DNA of 64,000 bases from Crossaster papposus (lineage: Eukaryota; Echinodermata; Asteroidea; Velatida; Solasteridae), in contig JBAIAA010000443.1 in NCBI GenBank assembly GCA_037893245.1, positions 744,001-808,000 on the forward strand, written 5' to 3'. The translations under genes and the position numbers were made by a program. The notes under the pieces were generated by a model. That model saw nothing but the letters and a program-made list of their open reading frames with translations. It had not been told where the DNA came from and searched no databases. This document shows, in pieces, positions 13,001 to 26,000 of the stretch (positions within the stretch are counted from its first letter, which is position 1; the number at the start of each line of letters is the position of its first letter).

Positions 13001-16000
13001 GTCTTATTTGCGACCGTGCAGTTCAGGACCCTTATTCACAGTAGCATCTCGCATACCCACCACCGGTCTACGGTGCCATATCATGCATATGTAGTGGCTC
13101 TACAGGTAAGTAGAGTGAAGTAGACCCCCCTACCACAGTAGTGTGGTAGGGGTCTACGAACGAATACTTACCTGTAGAGCTCCCCCCGCCTCCCCACTTA
13201 TTCTCGATCTTGTGGTTGTGGGAGGGTCAACACATTGGACAAGCCTGTCATCACATTTTCATACTATTCTTGTTGACAACACATTGGCCAAGCCTGTCTA
13301 ACGTAGTTTGTTCTGTTCATATTTCTTAGGTTTTTTCCTATTATCGGATCACATTTTCATACTATTCTTGTTTACAACACATTGGCCAAGCCCGTCTAAC
13401 GTAGTTTGGTCTGTTCATATGATGATCTTTATGTCCTCGGGCTGACGAATTTTGGGTTTTTCCGCATCCTCCCTTAGATGCTCCAACTCGTTGTATCCAA
13501 GGGTTCTACTTGTGGTTGATTAAATAAGATACATTTTGTCTTGATACTTATTTACTCCAGACTAAGCCTACTGGTTGTAGGACTTCTTTCGGAGGTTGCA
13601 CATACAACCTCTGAAACAGAGTTTGGAACCGCTTTAGTTAGCACGTCTTATTTGCGACCGTGCAGTTCAGGACCCTTATTCACAGTAGCATCTCGCATAC
13701 CCACCACCGGTCTACGGTGCCATATCATGCATATGTAGTGGCTCTACAGGTAAGTAGAGTGAAGTAGACCCCCCTACCACTGTAGTGTGGTAGGGGTCTA
13801 CGAACGAATACTTACCTGTAGAGCTCCCCCCCGCCTCCCCACTTATTCTTGATATTGTGGTTGTGGGAGGGTCAACACATTGGACAAGCCTGTCATCACA
13901 TTTTCATACTATTCTTGTTGACAACACATTGGCCAAGCCTGTCTAACGTAGTTTGTTCTGTTCATATTTCTTAGGTTTTTTCCTATTATCGGATCACATT
14001 TTCATACTATTCTTGTTTACAACACATTGGCCAAGCCCGTCTAACGTAGTTTGGTCTGTTCATATGATGATCTCTATGTCCTCGGGCTGACGAATTTTGG
14101 GTTTTTCCGCATCCTCCCTTAGATGCTCCAACCCGTTGTATTCAAGGGTTCTACTTGTGGTTGATTAAATAAGATACATTTTGTCTTGATACTTATTTAC
14201 TCCAGACTAAGCCTACTGGTTGTAGGACTTCTTTCGGAGGTTGCACATACAACCTCTGAAACGGAGTTTGGAACCGCTTTAGTTAGCACGTCTTATTTGC
14301 GACCGTGCAGTTCAGGACCCTTATTCACAGTAGCATCTCGCATACCCACCACCGGTCTACGGTGCCATATCATGCATATGTAGTGGCTCTACAGGTAAGT
14401 AGAGTGAAGTAGACCCCCCTACCACAGTAGTGTGGTAGGGGTCTACGAACGAATACTTACCTGTAGAGCTCCCCCCGCCTCCCCACTTATTCTCGATCTT
14501 GTGGTTGTGGGAGGGTCAACACATTGGACAAGCCTGTCATCACATTTTCATACTATTCTTGTTGACAACACATTGGCCAAGCCTGTCTAACGTAGTTTGT
14601 TCTCTTCACATTTCTTAGGTTTTTTCCTATTATCGGATCACATTTTCATACTATTCTTGTTTACAACACATTGGCCAAGCCCGTCTAACGTAGTTTGGTC
14701 TGTTCATATGATGATCTCTATGTCCTCGGGCTGACGAATTTTGGGTTTTTCCGCATCCTCCCTTAGATGCTCCAACCCGTTTTATCCAAGGGTTCTACTT
14801 GTGGTTGATTAAATAAGATACATTTGTCTTGATACTTATTTACTCCAGACTAAGCCTACTGGTTGTAGGACTTCTTTCGGAGGTTGCACATACAACCTCT
14901 GAAACAGAGTTTGGAACCGCTTTAGTTAGCACGTCTTATTTGCGACCGTGCAGTTCAGGACCCTTATTCACAGTAGCATCTCGCATACCCACCACCGGTC
15001 TACGGTGCCATATCATGCATATGTAGTGGCTCTACAGGTAAGTAGAGTGAAGTAGACCCCCCTACCACTGTAGTGTGGTAGGGGTCTACGAACGAATACT
15101 TACCTGTAGAGCTCCCCCCCGCCTCCCCACTTATTCTCGATCTTGTGGTTGTGGGAGGGTCAACACATTGGACAAGCCTGTCATCACATTTTCATACTAT
15201 TCTTGTTGACAACACATTGGCCAAGCCTGTCTAACGTAGTTTGTTCTGTTCATATTTCTTAGGTGTTTTCCTATAATCGGATCACATTTTCATACTATTC
15301 TTGTTTACAACACATTGGCCAAGCCCGTCTAACGTAGTTTGGTCTGTTCATATGATGATCTCTATGTCCTCGGGCTGACGAATTTTGGGTTTTTCCGCAT
15401 CCTCCCTTAGATGCTCCAACCCGTTTTATCCAAGGGTTCTACTTGTGGTTGATTAAATAAGATACATTTTGTCTTGATACTTATTTATTCCAGACTAAGC
15501 CTACTGGTTGTAGGACTTCTTTCGGAGGTTGCACATACAACCTCTGAAACAGAGTTTGGAACCGCTTTAGTTAGCTTGTCTTATTTGCGACCGTGCAGTT
15601 CAGGACCCTTATTCACAGTAGCATCTCGCATACCCACCACCGGTCTACGGTGCCATATCATGCATATGTAGTGGCTCTACAGGTAAGTAGAGTGAAGTAG
15701 ACCCCCCTACCACAGTAGTGTGGTAGGGGTCTACGAACGAATACTTACCTGTAGAGCTTCCCCCCGCCTCCCCACTTATTCTCGATCTTGTGGTTGTGGG
15801 AGGGTCAACACATTGGACAAGCCTGTCATCACATTTTCATACTATTCTTGTTGACAACACATTGGCCAAGCCTGTCTAACGTAGTTTGTTCTCTTCACAT
15901 TTCTTAGGTTTTTTCCTATTATCGGATCACATTTTCATACTATTCTTGTTTACAACACATTGGCCAAGCCCGTCTAACGTAGTTTGGTCTGTTCATATGA

Positions 16001-17089
16001 TGATCTCTATGTCCTCGGGCTGACGAATTTTGGGTTTTTCCGCATCCTCCCTTAGATGCTCCAACCCGTTTTATCCAAGGGTTCTACTTGTGGTTGATTA
16101 AATAAGATACATTTTGTCTTGATACTTATTTACTCCAGACTAAGCCTACTGGTTGTAGGACTTCTTTCGGAGGTTGCACATACAACCTCTCAAACAGAGT
16201 TTGGAACCGCTTTAGTTAGCACGTCTTATTTGCGACCGTGCAGTTCAGGACCCTTATTCACAGTAGCATCTCGCATACCCACCACCGGTCTACGGTGCCA
16301 TATCATGCATATGTAGTGGCTCTACAGGTAAGTAGAGTGAAGTAGACCCCCCTACCACTGTAGTGTGGTAGGGGTCTACGAACGAATACTTACCTGTAGA
16401 GCTCCCCCCCGCCTCCCCACTTATTCTCGATCTTGTGGTTGTGGGAGGGTCAACACATTGGACAAGCCTGTCATCACATTTTCATACTATTCTTGTTGAC
16501 AACACATTGGCCAAGCCTGTCTAACGTAGTTTGTTCTGTTCATATTTCTTAGGTGTTTTCCTATAATCGGATCACATTTTCATACTATTCTTGTTTACAA
16601 CACATTGGCCAAGCCCGTCTAACGTAGTTTGGTCTGTTCATATGATGATCTCTATGTCCTCGGGCTGACGAATTTTGGGTTTTTCCGCATCCTCCCTTAG
16701 ATGCTCCAACCCGTTTTATCCAAGGGTTCTACTTGTGGTTGATTAAATAAGATACATTTTGTCTTGATACTTATTTACTCCAGACTAAGCCTACTGGTTG
16801 TAGGACTTCTTTCGGAGGTTGCACATACAACCTCTCAAACAGAGTTTGGAACCGCTTTAGTTAGCACGTCTTATTTGCGACCGTGCAGTTCAGGACCCTT
16901 ATTCACAGTAGCATCTCGCATACCCACCACCGGTCTACGGTGCCATATCATGCATATGTAGTGGCTCTACAGGTAAGTAGAGTGACATAGACCCCCCCTA
17001 CCACAGTAGTGTGGTAGGGGTCTACGAACGAATACTTACCTGTAGAGCTCCCCCCCGCCTCCCCACTTATTCTTGATCTTGTGGTTGTG

Positions 17090-17470
17090 GGAGGGTCAAC
17101 ACATTGGACAAGCCTGTCATCACATTTTCATGCTATTCTTGTTGACAACACATTGGCCAAGTCTGTCTAACGTAGTTTGTTCTGTTCATATTTCTTAGGT
17201 TTTTTCCCTATTATCGGATCACATTTTCATACTATTCTTGTTTACAACACATTGGCCAAGCCTGTCATCACATTTGTATACTATTCCTGTTTACAACATA
17301 TTGGCCAAGCCTGTCTAACGTTGTTTGTTCCGTTCATATTTCTTACGTTTTTCCTATTATTGGATCACATTTTCACACTATTCTTGTTTACAATACATTG
17401 GCCAAGCCTGTCGTCACATTTTCATACTAATCTTGTTTACAACACATTGGCCAAGCCCGTCTAACGTAGT
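17090..17470. repeat. Satellite edge unit with expanded sub-repeats
   Basis: The last unit carries five copies of the internal ATTTTCATACTATTCTTG motif instead of two, at about 17124, 17222, 17271, 17369 and 17420. The copies are more diverged than those in internal units. This is the usual look of an array edge that escapes homogenisation. Confidence 0.8.
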
Positions 17471-17648
17471 TTGGTCTGTTCATATGATGATCTCTATGTC
17501 CTCGGGCTGACGAATTTTGGGTTTTTCTGCATCTTCCCTTAGATGCTCCAACCCGTTTTATCCAAGGGTTCTGCTTGTGGTTGATTAAATAAGATACATT
17601 TTGTTTTGATACTTATTTACTCCAAACTAAGCATACTGGTTGTAGGAC

Positions 17649-18046
17649 AAACACTAGTTGATCTAATGTTGTGACACCGTCCTCAGTGACACCATCCTAT
17701 GAGAAGTCGTGTTACCGAAAACAACCCACAGGGTCTCCTGATTAATTATTACATTGGAGTATGTTATACAATTACAATTAAGCCTAGGTAGGATACAACA
17801 TTTGCAGAGTATCAAACATTTCTACTACCGAATTATTAAGAAATATCCTACTTATTCGAAAGTAAATAATGATTCTACTAAACATTCTGCAAAGGAATTG
17901 TGCTAGATATCCAGTAATTGTTCCGAAAAATTGAATTTTATTTAAATTTATTTAAACTGCCCGACGACGGTTAAAAACGAATCTTCCCCCCCCCCCCCCC
18001 CCCCCCGAATTCACCCATTTCTGACAATTCAAGTAATTAGCAATAG
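17649..18046. other. Spacer between satellite and hAT element
   Basis: No gene or transposon end was recognised here. The stretch is AT-rich and holds a 21-base C-run at 17986-18006. Its last eight bases (AGCAATAG) are the left target-site copy of the hAT element. Confidence 0.6.
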
Positions 18047-18140
18047 CAGGGGCGGCGCCAGGGTATTTTGATAGGGGGGGCAAACAATAGTTGACAGTAC
18101 GGCGCGTCAGCGGCGGCCGACGCACTAGCGCTACGCGGGG

Positions 18141-18176
<36 letters not shown>

Positions 18177-19261
18177 CTGAGAGAAAATGTGCCCCCCCCG
18201 CCGAAGACGGAAAAAATCAAAGTCAAAGCTAAAATGAAGCTATTTTATGCAGCATTTTTACGCTTTTGGTTCGTTATTTATTTATTTTCAGACCATAATT
18301 TTGGATCATCCATTAAGCTACCGGGACGCAATCCGTAGTCAGCATTGCTTCGGGCTCTCCATAGCAACAGTTAAAGATTGTTTAGACTTTGATTTTTTAT
18401 TGTAAAATATATTGTAAAATTTAGTTTTTAAATGGAGTGGGATTCGAACCACAGAACACTGATCAATATGCCAATCTACCTAACCACTTTACTAGAGAGG
18501 GTGAGCTGCCAGAAATGTGATTTTAATCCTCTATAATTCTTACGGAATCAATCTATATTCCTAATATGATATAGAGCGTACACATAGAAGACCGTTACTG
18601 TATTGTATATTATTAATACAATCTGAAACCGATAATGAACGTTTCCGCTGACTCTAAGATCACTATTCAAATGTTGGCTACGGAAAATAATTCGCTACCG
18701 GCACCGACTTCCATGCCTCGTACACTGCAAATTGATCTGAACAACTCGGACGTTCTCTGGTGTTACGCTTTTTGAACACCGGCATGTGTTCATATAAAGC
18801 ATTAGAACACATAGGCCTATGCCTAACACATGTGTAGTAAATGTTCTGAAATTTGTTAGAACACATAGCACACTTGTAGAACAATGATTTTCAATCTAAA
18901 GAACCATAACTATTGAGCTTGTAAGCCCACACTAATTTCATTCAGTAAAAAGGAACTCTAATCTGCGGGGAGGTTTTTGGGCAAACGCATTGATTACTTT
19001 ATCAAAAATCACGGCGCTTTTAGCGTTGTGAGCGTTTTAGGGCCTCAGTCTGCACAAAGTCTTCCGTGTGTCAGTGGGTTTTTTTCAGATCCGGGTCCTT
19101 AGAAATATAAGCAAGACAAACACAACCCCCTCCACCATTTCTCCTTCTTTTTCTCCTCCTTCTTCTTCTCCTTTTTTTTTTTTTTTTAAAATCATAGGGG
19201 GGGCGGCCGCCCCCCCCCTGCCCCCCCTGCCCCCCCTGCCCCCCCTGTAGCGCCGCGCCTG
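18047..19261. mobile_element. Non-autonomous hAT-type DNA transposon
   Basis: The terminal inverted repeats are CAGGGGCGGCGCCAGG at 18047 and its partner ending GCGCCGCGCCTG at 19261. Flanking 8-bp target duplications are AGCAATAG (18039-18046) and AGCAATGG (19262-19269), one mismatch apart. Eight-base duplications and CAGGG ends are known for hAT elements. The 1.2 kb interior has no transposase. It contains a 33-base G-run (18143-18175), an antisense tRNA-like stretch with a B-box near 18430-18500, and a C-rich array of CCCCCCTG near the right end. Confidence 0.8.
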
Positions 19262-19309
19262 AGCAATGGTGTATCCTACCTCAAAGTTGCGTGTTTTTTT
19301 TGGTTAGTA

Positions 19310-19914
19310 CAGTGGAACGCCGCTATAAGTACGTCACAGGATCGTATATTGATCGTTCGGTATAGCGATTTTCAGGTGCTAGTCCATCACGTGCCTATTT
19401 TTCAAGATGGCGTCCGCCCTCTTGTGGCCTACACACCAAATTCTTATTCATCACATTAAATTATAAAGCAACTGTTGGCTTTTCCCTTCTATTCACATGG
19501 TAAATAATAGTCACCCAACACTCGTTAACATAAAGCACTGGCCAGTTGACATTTGGGAATTAAAGTCAGCCTAAATAAGCCTTATCGCAAATACCACTTG
19601 AATGAATTCGCAAAATAGATACAAAGCACTGTGGGAAGGAAAAGGGAGCAGTATCTGCTCCTTTTCTCTTCCCACAATTCTTGTTATCCATTGTGCAAAT
19701 TTACTCAAGCAGCTAGTACACCTAGCGATAAGGCTTATAGCGTTAAATATACCCAGTGAATTTCTAACAAATCTATTGACTCATTTTAAACAATATTTGG
19801 TACATGTACATAAATGTTTTTACACAAAATATTTGGAGCCAAGGATTGTGTTCGGTTAAATTAATAGCCGAATGTTCACTATAGCGGTGTTCGGTATAGC
19901 GGTGTTCCACACTG
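19310..19914. mobile_element. TIR element (MITE) with CAGTGGAAC ends
   Basis: The left end CAGTGGAACGCCGCTATA and the right end TATAGCGGTGTTCCACACTG are inverted copies with a 2-base gap. The left end is preceded by TA. No transposase frame is seen in the 605 bp. The ends resemble the CAGTCAAACCT class of Tc1/mariner-pogo MITEs (compare 43594-43959). It lies directly upstream of the ATR start exon, so it may sit in the promoter or in a 5' intron. Confidence 0.65.
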
Positions 19915-19969
19915 AAAAATTAGATTGAAAAACTAAATACGTGTTTTTTAATTAAATTTTGTTCTATAG

Positions 19970-20095
19970 ATGTAGTACCAACATGTAAGCAGTAATGGCG
20001 TCGTCTGGATCAATAGGAGGAATGGCAGGGTCCAATCAAATCTGCCTAAAAGACGCAGAGGCAGCTGCATTTCAGAAGCTGAGGGATGCAAAGAC
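19970..20095 (+). CDS. ATR: ATR start-codon exon
   Basis: The start codon at 19995 opens a 33-codon frame (MASSGSIGG...FQKLRDAK) ending in a strong GTGAGT donor at phase 2. A plausible acceptor (TTCTATAG) at 19960-19969 suggests that a separate 5' untranslated exon lies upstream. The N-terminus is not conserved with human. The call rests on the next exon, which joins in frame and aligns to human TPEEYNTVVQKPRQILCQFI. Confidence 0.75.
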
Positions 20096-23000
20096 GTGAG
20101 TATACTAGAGAAAACAAGACACCAAGTTAAAAAAATGGAAAGTATCCTGATGCTACTTCAGCGGTTGTGTACAAAGACTATGGAGATTCTAGTTCCATAC
20201 ATGTGGCTCAAATACTAGACTTCCTTCGTATTGTGAGCCACACAGCTGCCATGTAAAAATAGAGAAAGGGCCAGAAAACATTCTGTTGCTATGGACATGG
20301 ACATAGTGCCATCAACCGCCCCCCAAAAAGATCAATGACGCATGCTCGATCTATTCACGACCAAAGCTGCCGTTGGTGGCGCTATGCAATCTTGTGCATG
20401 ACTCCATCTTGCTAGTTATTGTTCTCGTATTTGTTTTTGGGGAAAAGTATGAAATTGTGTAAGAAATTACAGGATAGCTAAACAGTTTGAAGATACAGAA
20501 TCCCCAAGATTTGCAACTTTAACAAGGTCAGAAATGGAATGATTATCAACTGAAAACAAAAGCCCAAATCGCTTTTTTTGTACCTGTTCGCCATTTTTAC
20601 ATAAGGCCGCTGTGTGGCTCACATTACGGAGGAGGTCCAGTATTTAAGCCACATTATGGGGCTATGGAGAGTCAAGAAAAAACAATTTTTAACAAGATTA
20701 GAAATGTATCTTAGTCCAAGATTCATGTCTTTTCAACATTTTTGCACTGATTGACCTTCACTGAGATGATATATAAAGGAAAAAACAGCAGTGTTTCCAA
20801 AATAATTGATTATCTCACAGAATAATATTTTCAAGTAATTTCTCGACAATTTCATCTCATCATTTCCCCTTCAAACTATATATAATTTAAAAGTAAACAA
20901 AGAAATTGGCGCTCTACCAACTAAGCTATCTTGCCCATTTCTTGTTCACTTTGAAATTTATGCAAATTTACCTGGTCAGTTTATCTGGTTTATTTGTGTA
21001 TTATAAGATAAAAGGTCGTATCCTCAATAAGTGATCTCCACAATGTCGCTTCCACGGTTGTATCGTAAAATTGGGTGTGATCCCTGGTCACACGGCATTC
21101 TGGTGTGTATGACTTCTGACTAGCGCCTTCGAACAAAGATACTGAAAAATTGGGAGACCGCCAACATAGGGCAAGATAGCTTGTTTGGTAGAGCGCTAGT
21201 CCAATATCCCGCCTTGCCAATTTCTTTGTTTACTTTGAAATTTATGCAAATTTACCTGTCAGTTTCCCCTGTGGTTTATTTGTGTATATATAATTTCATT
21301 ACAAATTATTTGTTTACTTTATTTTCACTCAGCCCTGATGAGAGACAGAAGGCTCTAAAGACATGCCGTAAGATAATTTGTCATCTAGTGGATAGCTGCT
21401 TGACAGACTTGCAAAAAGGTCAGTGTGTCCGGTTAAAAAGTTGTGGACATTATTTCAAGACCTTTTTTAGTTGCCCGTTTAACCAGTTTGTGTCGATTGC
21501 CGTGTATACACGCAAAGTTATCACAAAGGGCGGAAATATCTCCCAACGAAATATCAGGGTGTGCTACTCACAAATGCCGGCATCAACCCACATCGGATCG
21601 GATCGCGGTTTGTGAGAAACAAAATCCTGTGCCTGGTCCTGGTCAATGCCAAAATAATCCAGAACTGGTTAAAAAAGAAAGCAATTTTAGAAAGAAAAAA
21701 AAAAGCTGCAGTAAAGTGAGCATAATCTACTTTTAATAACCCTATCTCTCTAGCCCATTTTTCTTGCACATAACCTGAGCCCTGCAAAATACTGCAGTTC
21801 CAAAGTGGTAAAACTCCATGTAACCTGAATCCTGCAAAATTTTGCAGTGGATTTGCCATTGAGCTATAAAGCAGCCAAACATGGAACAAACAGCTGCTAC
21901 CTACGTGCCCAATTGACCATTTGCCCTTTGGAATTTGAATAATATCTGGTACACTGACTCGTTCACACAGCTTGGCACAGTTTACATCTAAATTCTCCAG
22001 ACCAAAGACACTGTTGCTATATCACGTGATTCGGGGCAAGCCTTACGCTAGCAACCCCCGGCTCTGGAATGGTCTGGTGTCTTTGTACTATTGTCAACCA
22101 TTGTGAACAATCTATTGGTGCTGAGCGTCTCTAACGTAACTATGCAAGAGCTTGCCCCAAATGACGTGATCAGTGTATTTGTTCTGGATAATTTAAAGTC
22201 AAACTGTGCCAAGCTGTGTGAACAAGTCAGTGTACCAGATATTATTTAAATTCCACACGCAAATGGTCAATTACAATATAGGTCTGCACACATGACCCTT
22301 GGTATGCAAACGTTTCCCATCCTTGACACATAACTTGCATCTTGACTGAAGATCTATCATGAAGAATGTGCATAGAGCATGAGCAGTGTGAAAGTACAAA
22401 GGAACAAAAACCTTCATTTTGATAAATACCCAAGTAACAGCAAATCTGCAAAAGCATTCAGTATTAGTTTAGGCTTTATGACCTGGATCCTGCATTGTCC
22501 TCCAGTGGCAAAACCCCAATTGCACTCAATCCTGCACATTTCTCTGATGCATCAACTTCCAAGTGACCTCAATCCTGCAAAATTCCTTGCAATTTGCAAA
22601 TAGTATTTTAAAAAATTTGGGAAGGTTAGGGTAAAAAAAAAAAAAAGTAAAGAAATCACAATAATTTTGATTGTTAAATATTTTAATTTATTGTTTTGTA
22701 AGCATTGTGGTTTATTTTACGAATGAGAGCATTCTTTTTTCTATCAGAGTTCTTTACTGCAAGTCAGTGATACATGTCAAATTACTCCAGCTGCAGTGCA
22801 TTGAAGGATTTTTGCATGTACAGTGAAGAGCCCTTCTGTATAATAAATGGGCATATGGCTTTGCTTATCAGTGTAATATACACAGTGGACCCAGCATGAC
22901 CTAGTTGACCTGCAGTTTCTTTTGGCATTTCTTGGAGTTTTTTTAAGGGCCATGTGAAAAACATACCAGTAGTCCTCCATAGTGCTCCTGCCCCCTTCCC

Positions 23001-26000
23001 TGGCAACTTGTCTTGCCTCCTCTTGTATTCCATCTGTGCCATCTTGTTGCATTCACAAACCAAATGGATTACATTTTCATCTTTCTGCTCCCACATCCTA
23101 CACATTGGTCCCTCTATCTTCGCCTTCATTACTTTCGTCCAAAGTGCCTGGTCCTGTGCAGCAGTTATCAACCCCCCCCCCCCATCTTCTTCTTCAAGTC
23201 ACCTCTCTTTAATCAACTCCAGGTCTTGTTACCTGCTACCTCTTCTGTGTCTCTCAGAAATTCCTTATAAAGTGGCTTTCCTTCTTAATCTCTGAGCCTT
23301 TCCTCCTTTCTTTCACAACAGGATCAACTTCCTTTCCAACGACAAGTTTTTAGCCATTCTCAACAATCCATCCTGCGCCCGAGAAATTAACATACCCCTA
23401 AAAACCTCTCTTCTCAATGTCAACAGTCTGTCATGCTTTTAGAGTTATTTCATATGGCCAAAACAATTCCCGCAAATTTAAAACAAGTCTGTGGGCCTGA
23501 CGCAGAAAAGTATTTGATTTCACACAAAATGACCTTTTTTGTATGATCTTATCATTTGGACCACAGTTGCAGCCGAGTTATCCAACAGCCAGCTAAGCAC
23601 CGTCATGCTCAATTTCCTCGACCAGTACTGCATTAGTCAGTTCCCCATCATGTTTGCTCGCACCAGTTTGACAATGTCTGGTGTCAGCGATACAACAGGA
23701 CCGTTAAGGCCGCAGTTAAAGGTGCCTCAGGATCCAAAATATCACATATGCAAAGGTACGAGACTGGGTGCTAGACCTGTTAAGGGTGGGTTTTCACGGG
23801 GCTTGCGAACGAGTTGCAAAGGATGCGAATGCCAAAAAAATTGCAAAGTCCAACATTCGGAGAAGTTTTTCTCTGAATGTTTCGCGACAATGCAGTTTGT
23901 GCATAGTTCTCACAACGTACGTGCGAATGTCGTGTGTAACGTTGCCGAACTATGGCCAGTCCACATACACGAGGAACATGCGACTAAAATGTGAACAACA
24001 CTAATGTTGCACGAATCTCGGGAAACTTTTTCAAATTCCCGCCAAACTAAAAACGACTCCCGCGAACAATTGACGACGCTTCCGAACCCCCGCCCCGCTA
24101 ATGTTTGGCGAACATTTGGAACCTAAAATATGAATTTTCACTTTGCCATTTTTTCGGCATTTGCATCATTCGCGAATCGTTCGCGTGCCCCGTAAAAAAT
24201 CACCCCAACTGTTAAACTGAATATAGTCTGGTTTTCTGCCCTGACAATATTTTCATGTCCAGACTTCTAAAATTTAAGTTCAGGTAGGCCGACAACAAAA
24301 ATAGTTCACGACCACAGTACACTGCGTAGCTATTTTTATATGATGCAAATGATGCAACAATTCAAATTATGACGGCTTTTTCCCAAAAGGCACATTGGCG
24401 TTAAATAGTGATATTATATTTTGTCTGGTGTTGATTTTTGCCAATGCAAGTTTTGATTTCATGCAAAACAAAAATCTGGATCGATGAGCTTTATTTTGTT
24501 AACATTGTTTGCCTTACAACCACATAACTCCCAGAAACACTCAAACAGTGCAAAAGTTAACGATAATACCCGACTGTCAATAAAAAGTGTTCAAAACATT
24601 TCGGACATTTTCAGGAAAAGGCAGCATTCCCCTTTTTTTTTCGTCATGTGACACTGGACGATACTGGACCTCAAAATTCATCAGGAATAGTCAGATGTAT
24701 TTAGTCTGGGAACAGACTAGACTGAATACTGTTTTGACTGGTTTGAATGTTGGCGCAGATCTTGTTTTTTTGAATTACTTGATTTTCTGTTTACAATTTC
24801 TTTCACAAAACCCTTGGTTGGTTTGCTATATACTCACTTGCCTAAACGATGAACCCGACCATTGATGTCAGGTACCAGAATCGACCAGTAAAGCAACTTT
24901 GTTAGACAGCACGAACTAATCTGATTATCTCTCTGAGGAGTACAATGCAATGCACACAATAACACAGCTGTGTTTCTTTATATTGCTGCCAACTGACCCA
25001 AATAGTGACTTCTGCATAGGAGGGTTAATGCACAACCCACAACCTGACCCCCCTCACTTATAACCTGTCCGTTTTGATTCCATCCACAGGTCTGAATACG
25101 TGGCTGCTATCTTGTCTGATCCGGATTCTCAATGATTACTTCTGTCTTGACCTTCATGATCAGATTGTCAAAGTTATGGTATCTCTGCTTCATGCTGTCA
25201 AGTACAAGGATCCACCTTCCTTTTCTGAGCTTCTCAATGAGCTCTGTAGATTTGTAACAGGTGAGATTCACACGAACGTTATTTATTTTGTGTTAATTGT
25301 CAGTAATATAAAAATTAGTAATTTTTTTTCTTTTTCTAATTGATTTTTTTATTGCTATTCTGGTACCTTATCGTTAAACGCTGTTTTCATCGAACTTTGC
25401 ATCGCCAATAATCGACGTTCATGTTAACTAACTTTTTTATTTTTTTATTTTTTTATTTTTTTATTTTGCCACCATGTGGCAGGTTTTCACAGATCGCATC
25501 ACATTTTAGATATGAAGCTCACAATATCATGAAGTATCCTACTTGATGGCATGTAAATACAGTCAAGTCTCGTTAAATACAAACTCGACCGGACCTAGCA
25601 AAATGGTTGGGTATATTAGATTTTTGTTTCGGTCCCATTCACTGTGCACATAAATGCAGAGTTAATGCACATGTCTATTGTCCATGACACCTTGCAAGAG
25701 ATTATAAATCCAACGTCATACTTATCTCAAGGGTGGACAAAAAATGCATTCAGTTTGACTTTCAAGTGAATAAAATTAAATGCGGCAAAAACAAACGAAA
25801 AAGCAAAAGATCAGTAACATTGCAAGATAGGTTTATCAAGTCTCGGTTTTATGTTTTGCGTACAGATGTATCTGCAGCCGTCTTGAACAACTTTGCGGCT
25901 GGCGATGTTGAAGAACTAGAACCTCCTCTGATAATGAAGCACTTTACTGTTGATGTAGACAAGCTAAGCAGCTTGGAGGTATGATGGCATCAAATAAATG

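Larger units (their letters stand above)
1..17648. repeat. Tandem satellite array, about 645 bp unit, 27 units
   Basis: The same 644-647 bp unit repeats head to tail from the first base (mid-unit) to a sharp break at 17648. Units differ by a few substitutions, a 2-base insertion after GGGCTGAC and the length of a C-run before GCCTCCCC. Within each unit a roughly 100 bp sub-repeat (ATTTTCATACTATTCTTG to GTTCATAT) occurs twice. No unit carries a recognisable gene. The 65-codon open frame found in every unit has no known family and is open in all copies simply because the units are nearly identical. Units are 97-99 percent alike by eye, so homogenisation is recent. Confidence 0.97.

Noticed and set aside
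19602-19859. 85-codon frame upstream of ATR
   Set aside because: It lies inside a TIR element, has no recognisable domain and no splice context.
23539-23994. 151-codon frame as a single gene
   Set aside because: Only 23567-23755 aligns to ATR. The rest reads through a donor site into a MITE.
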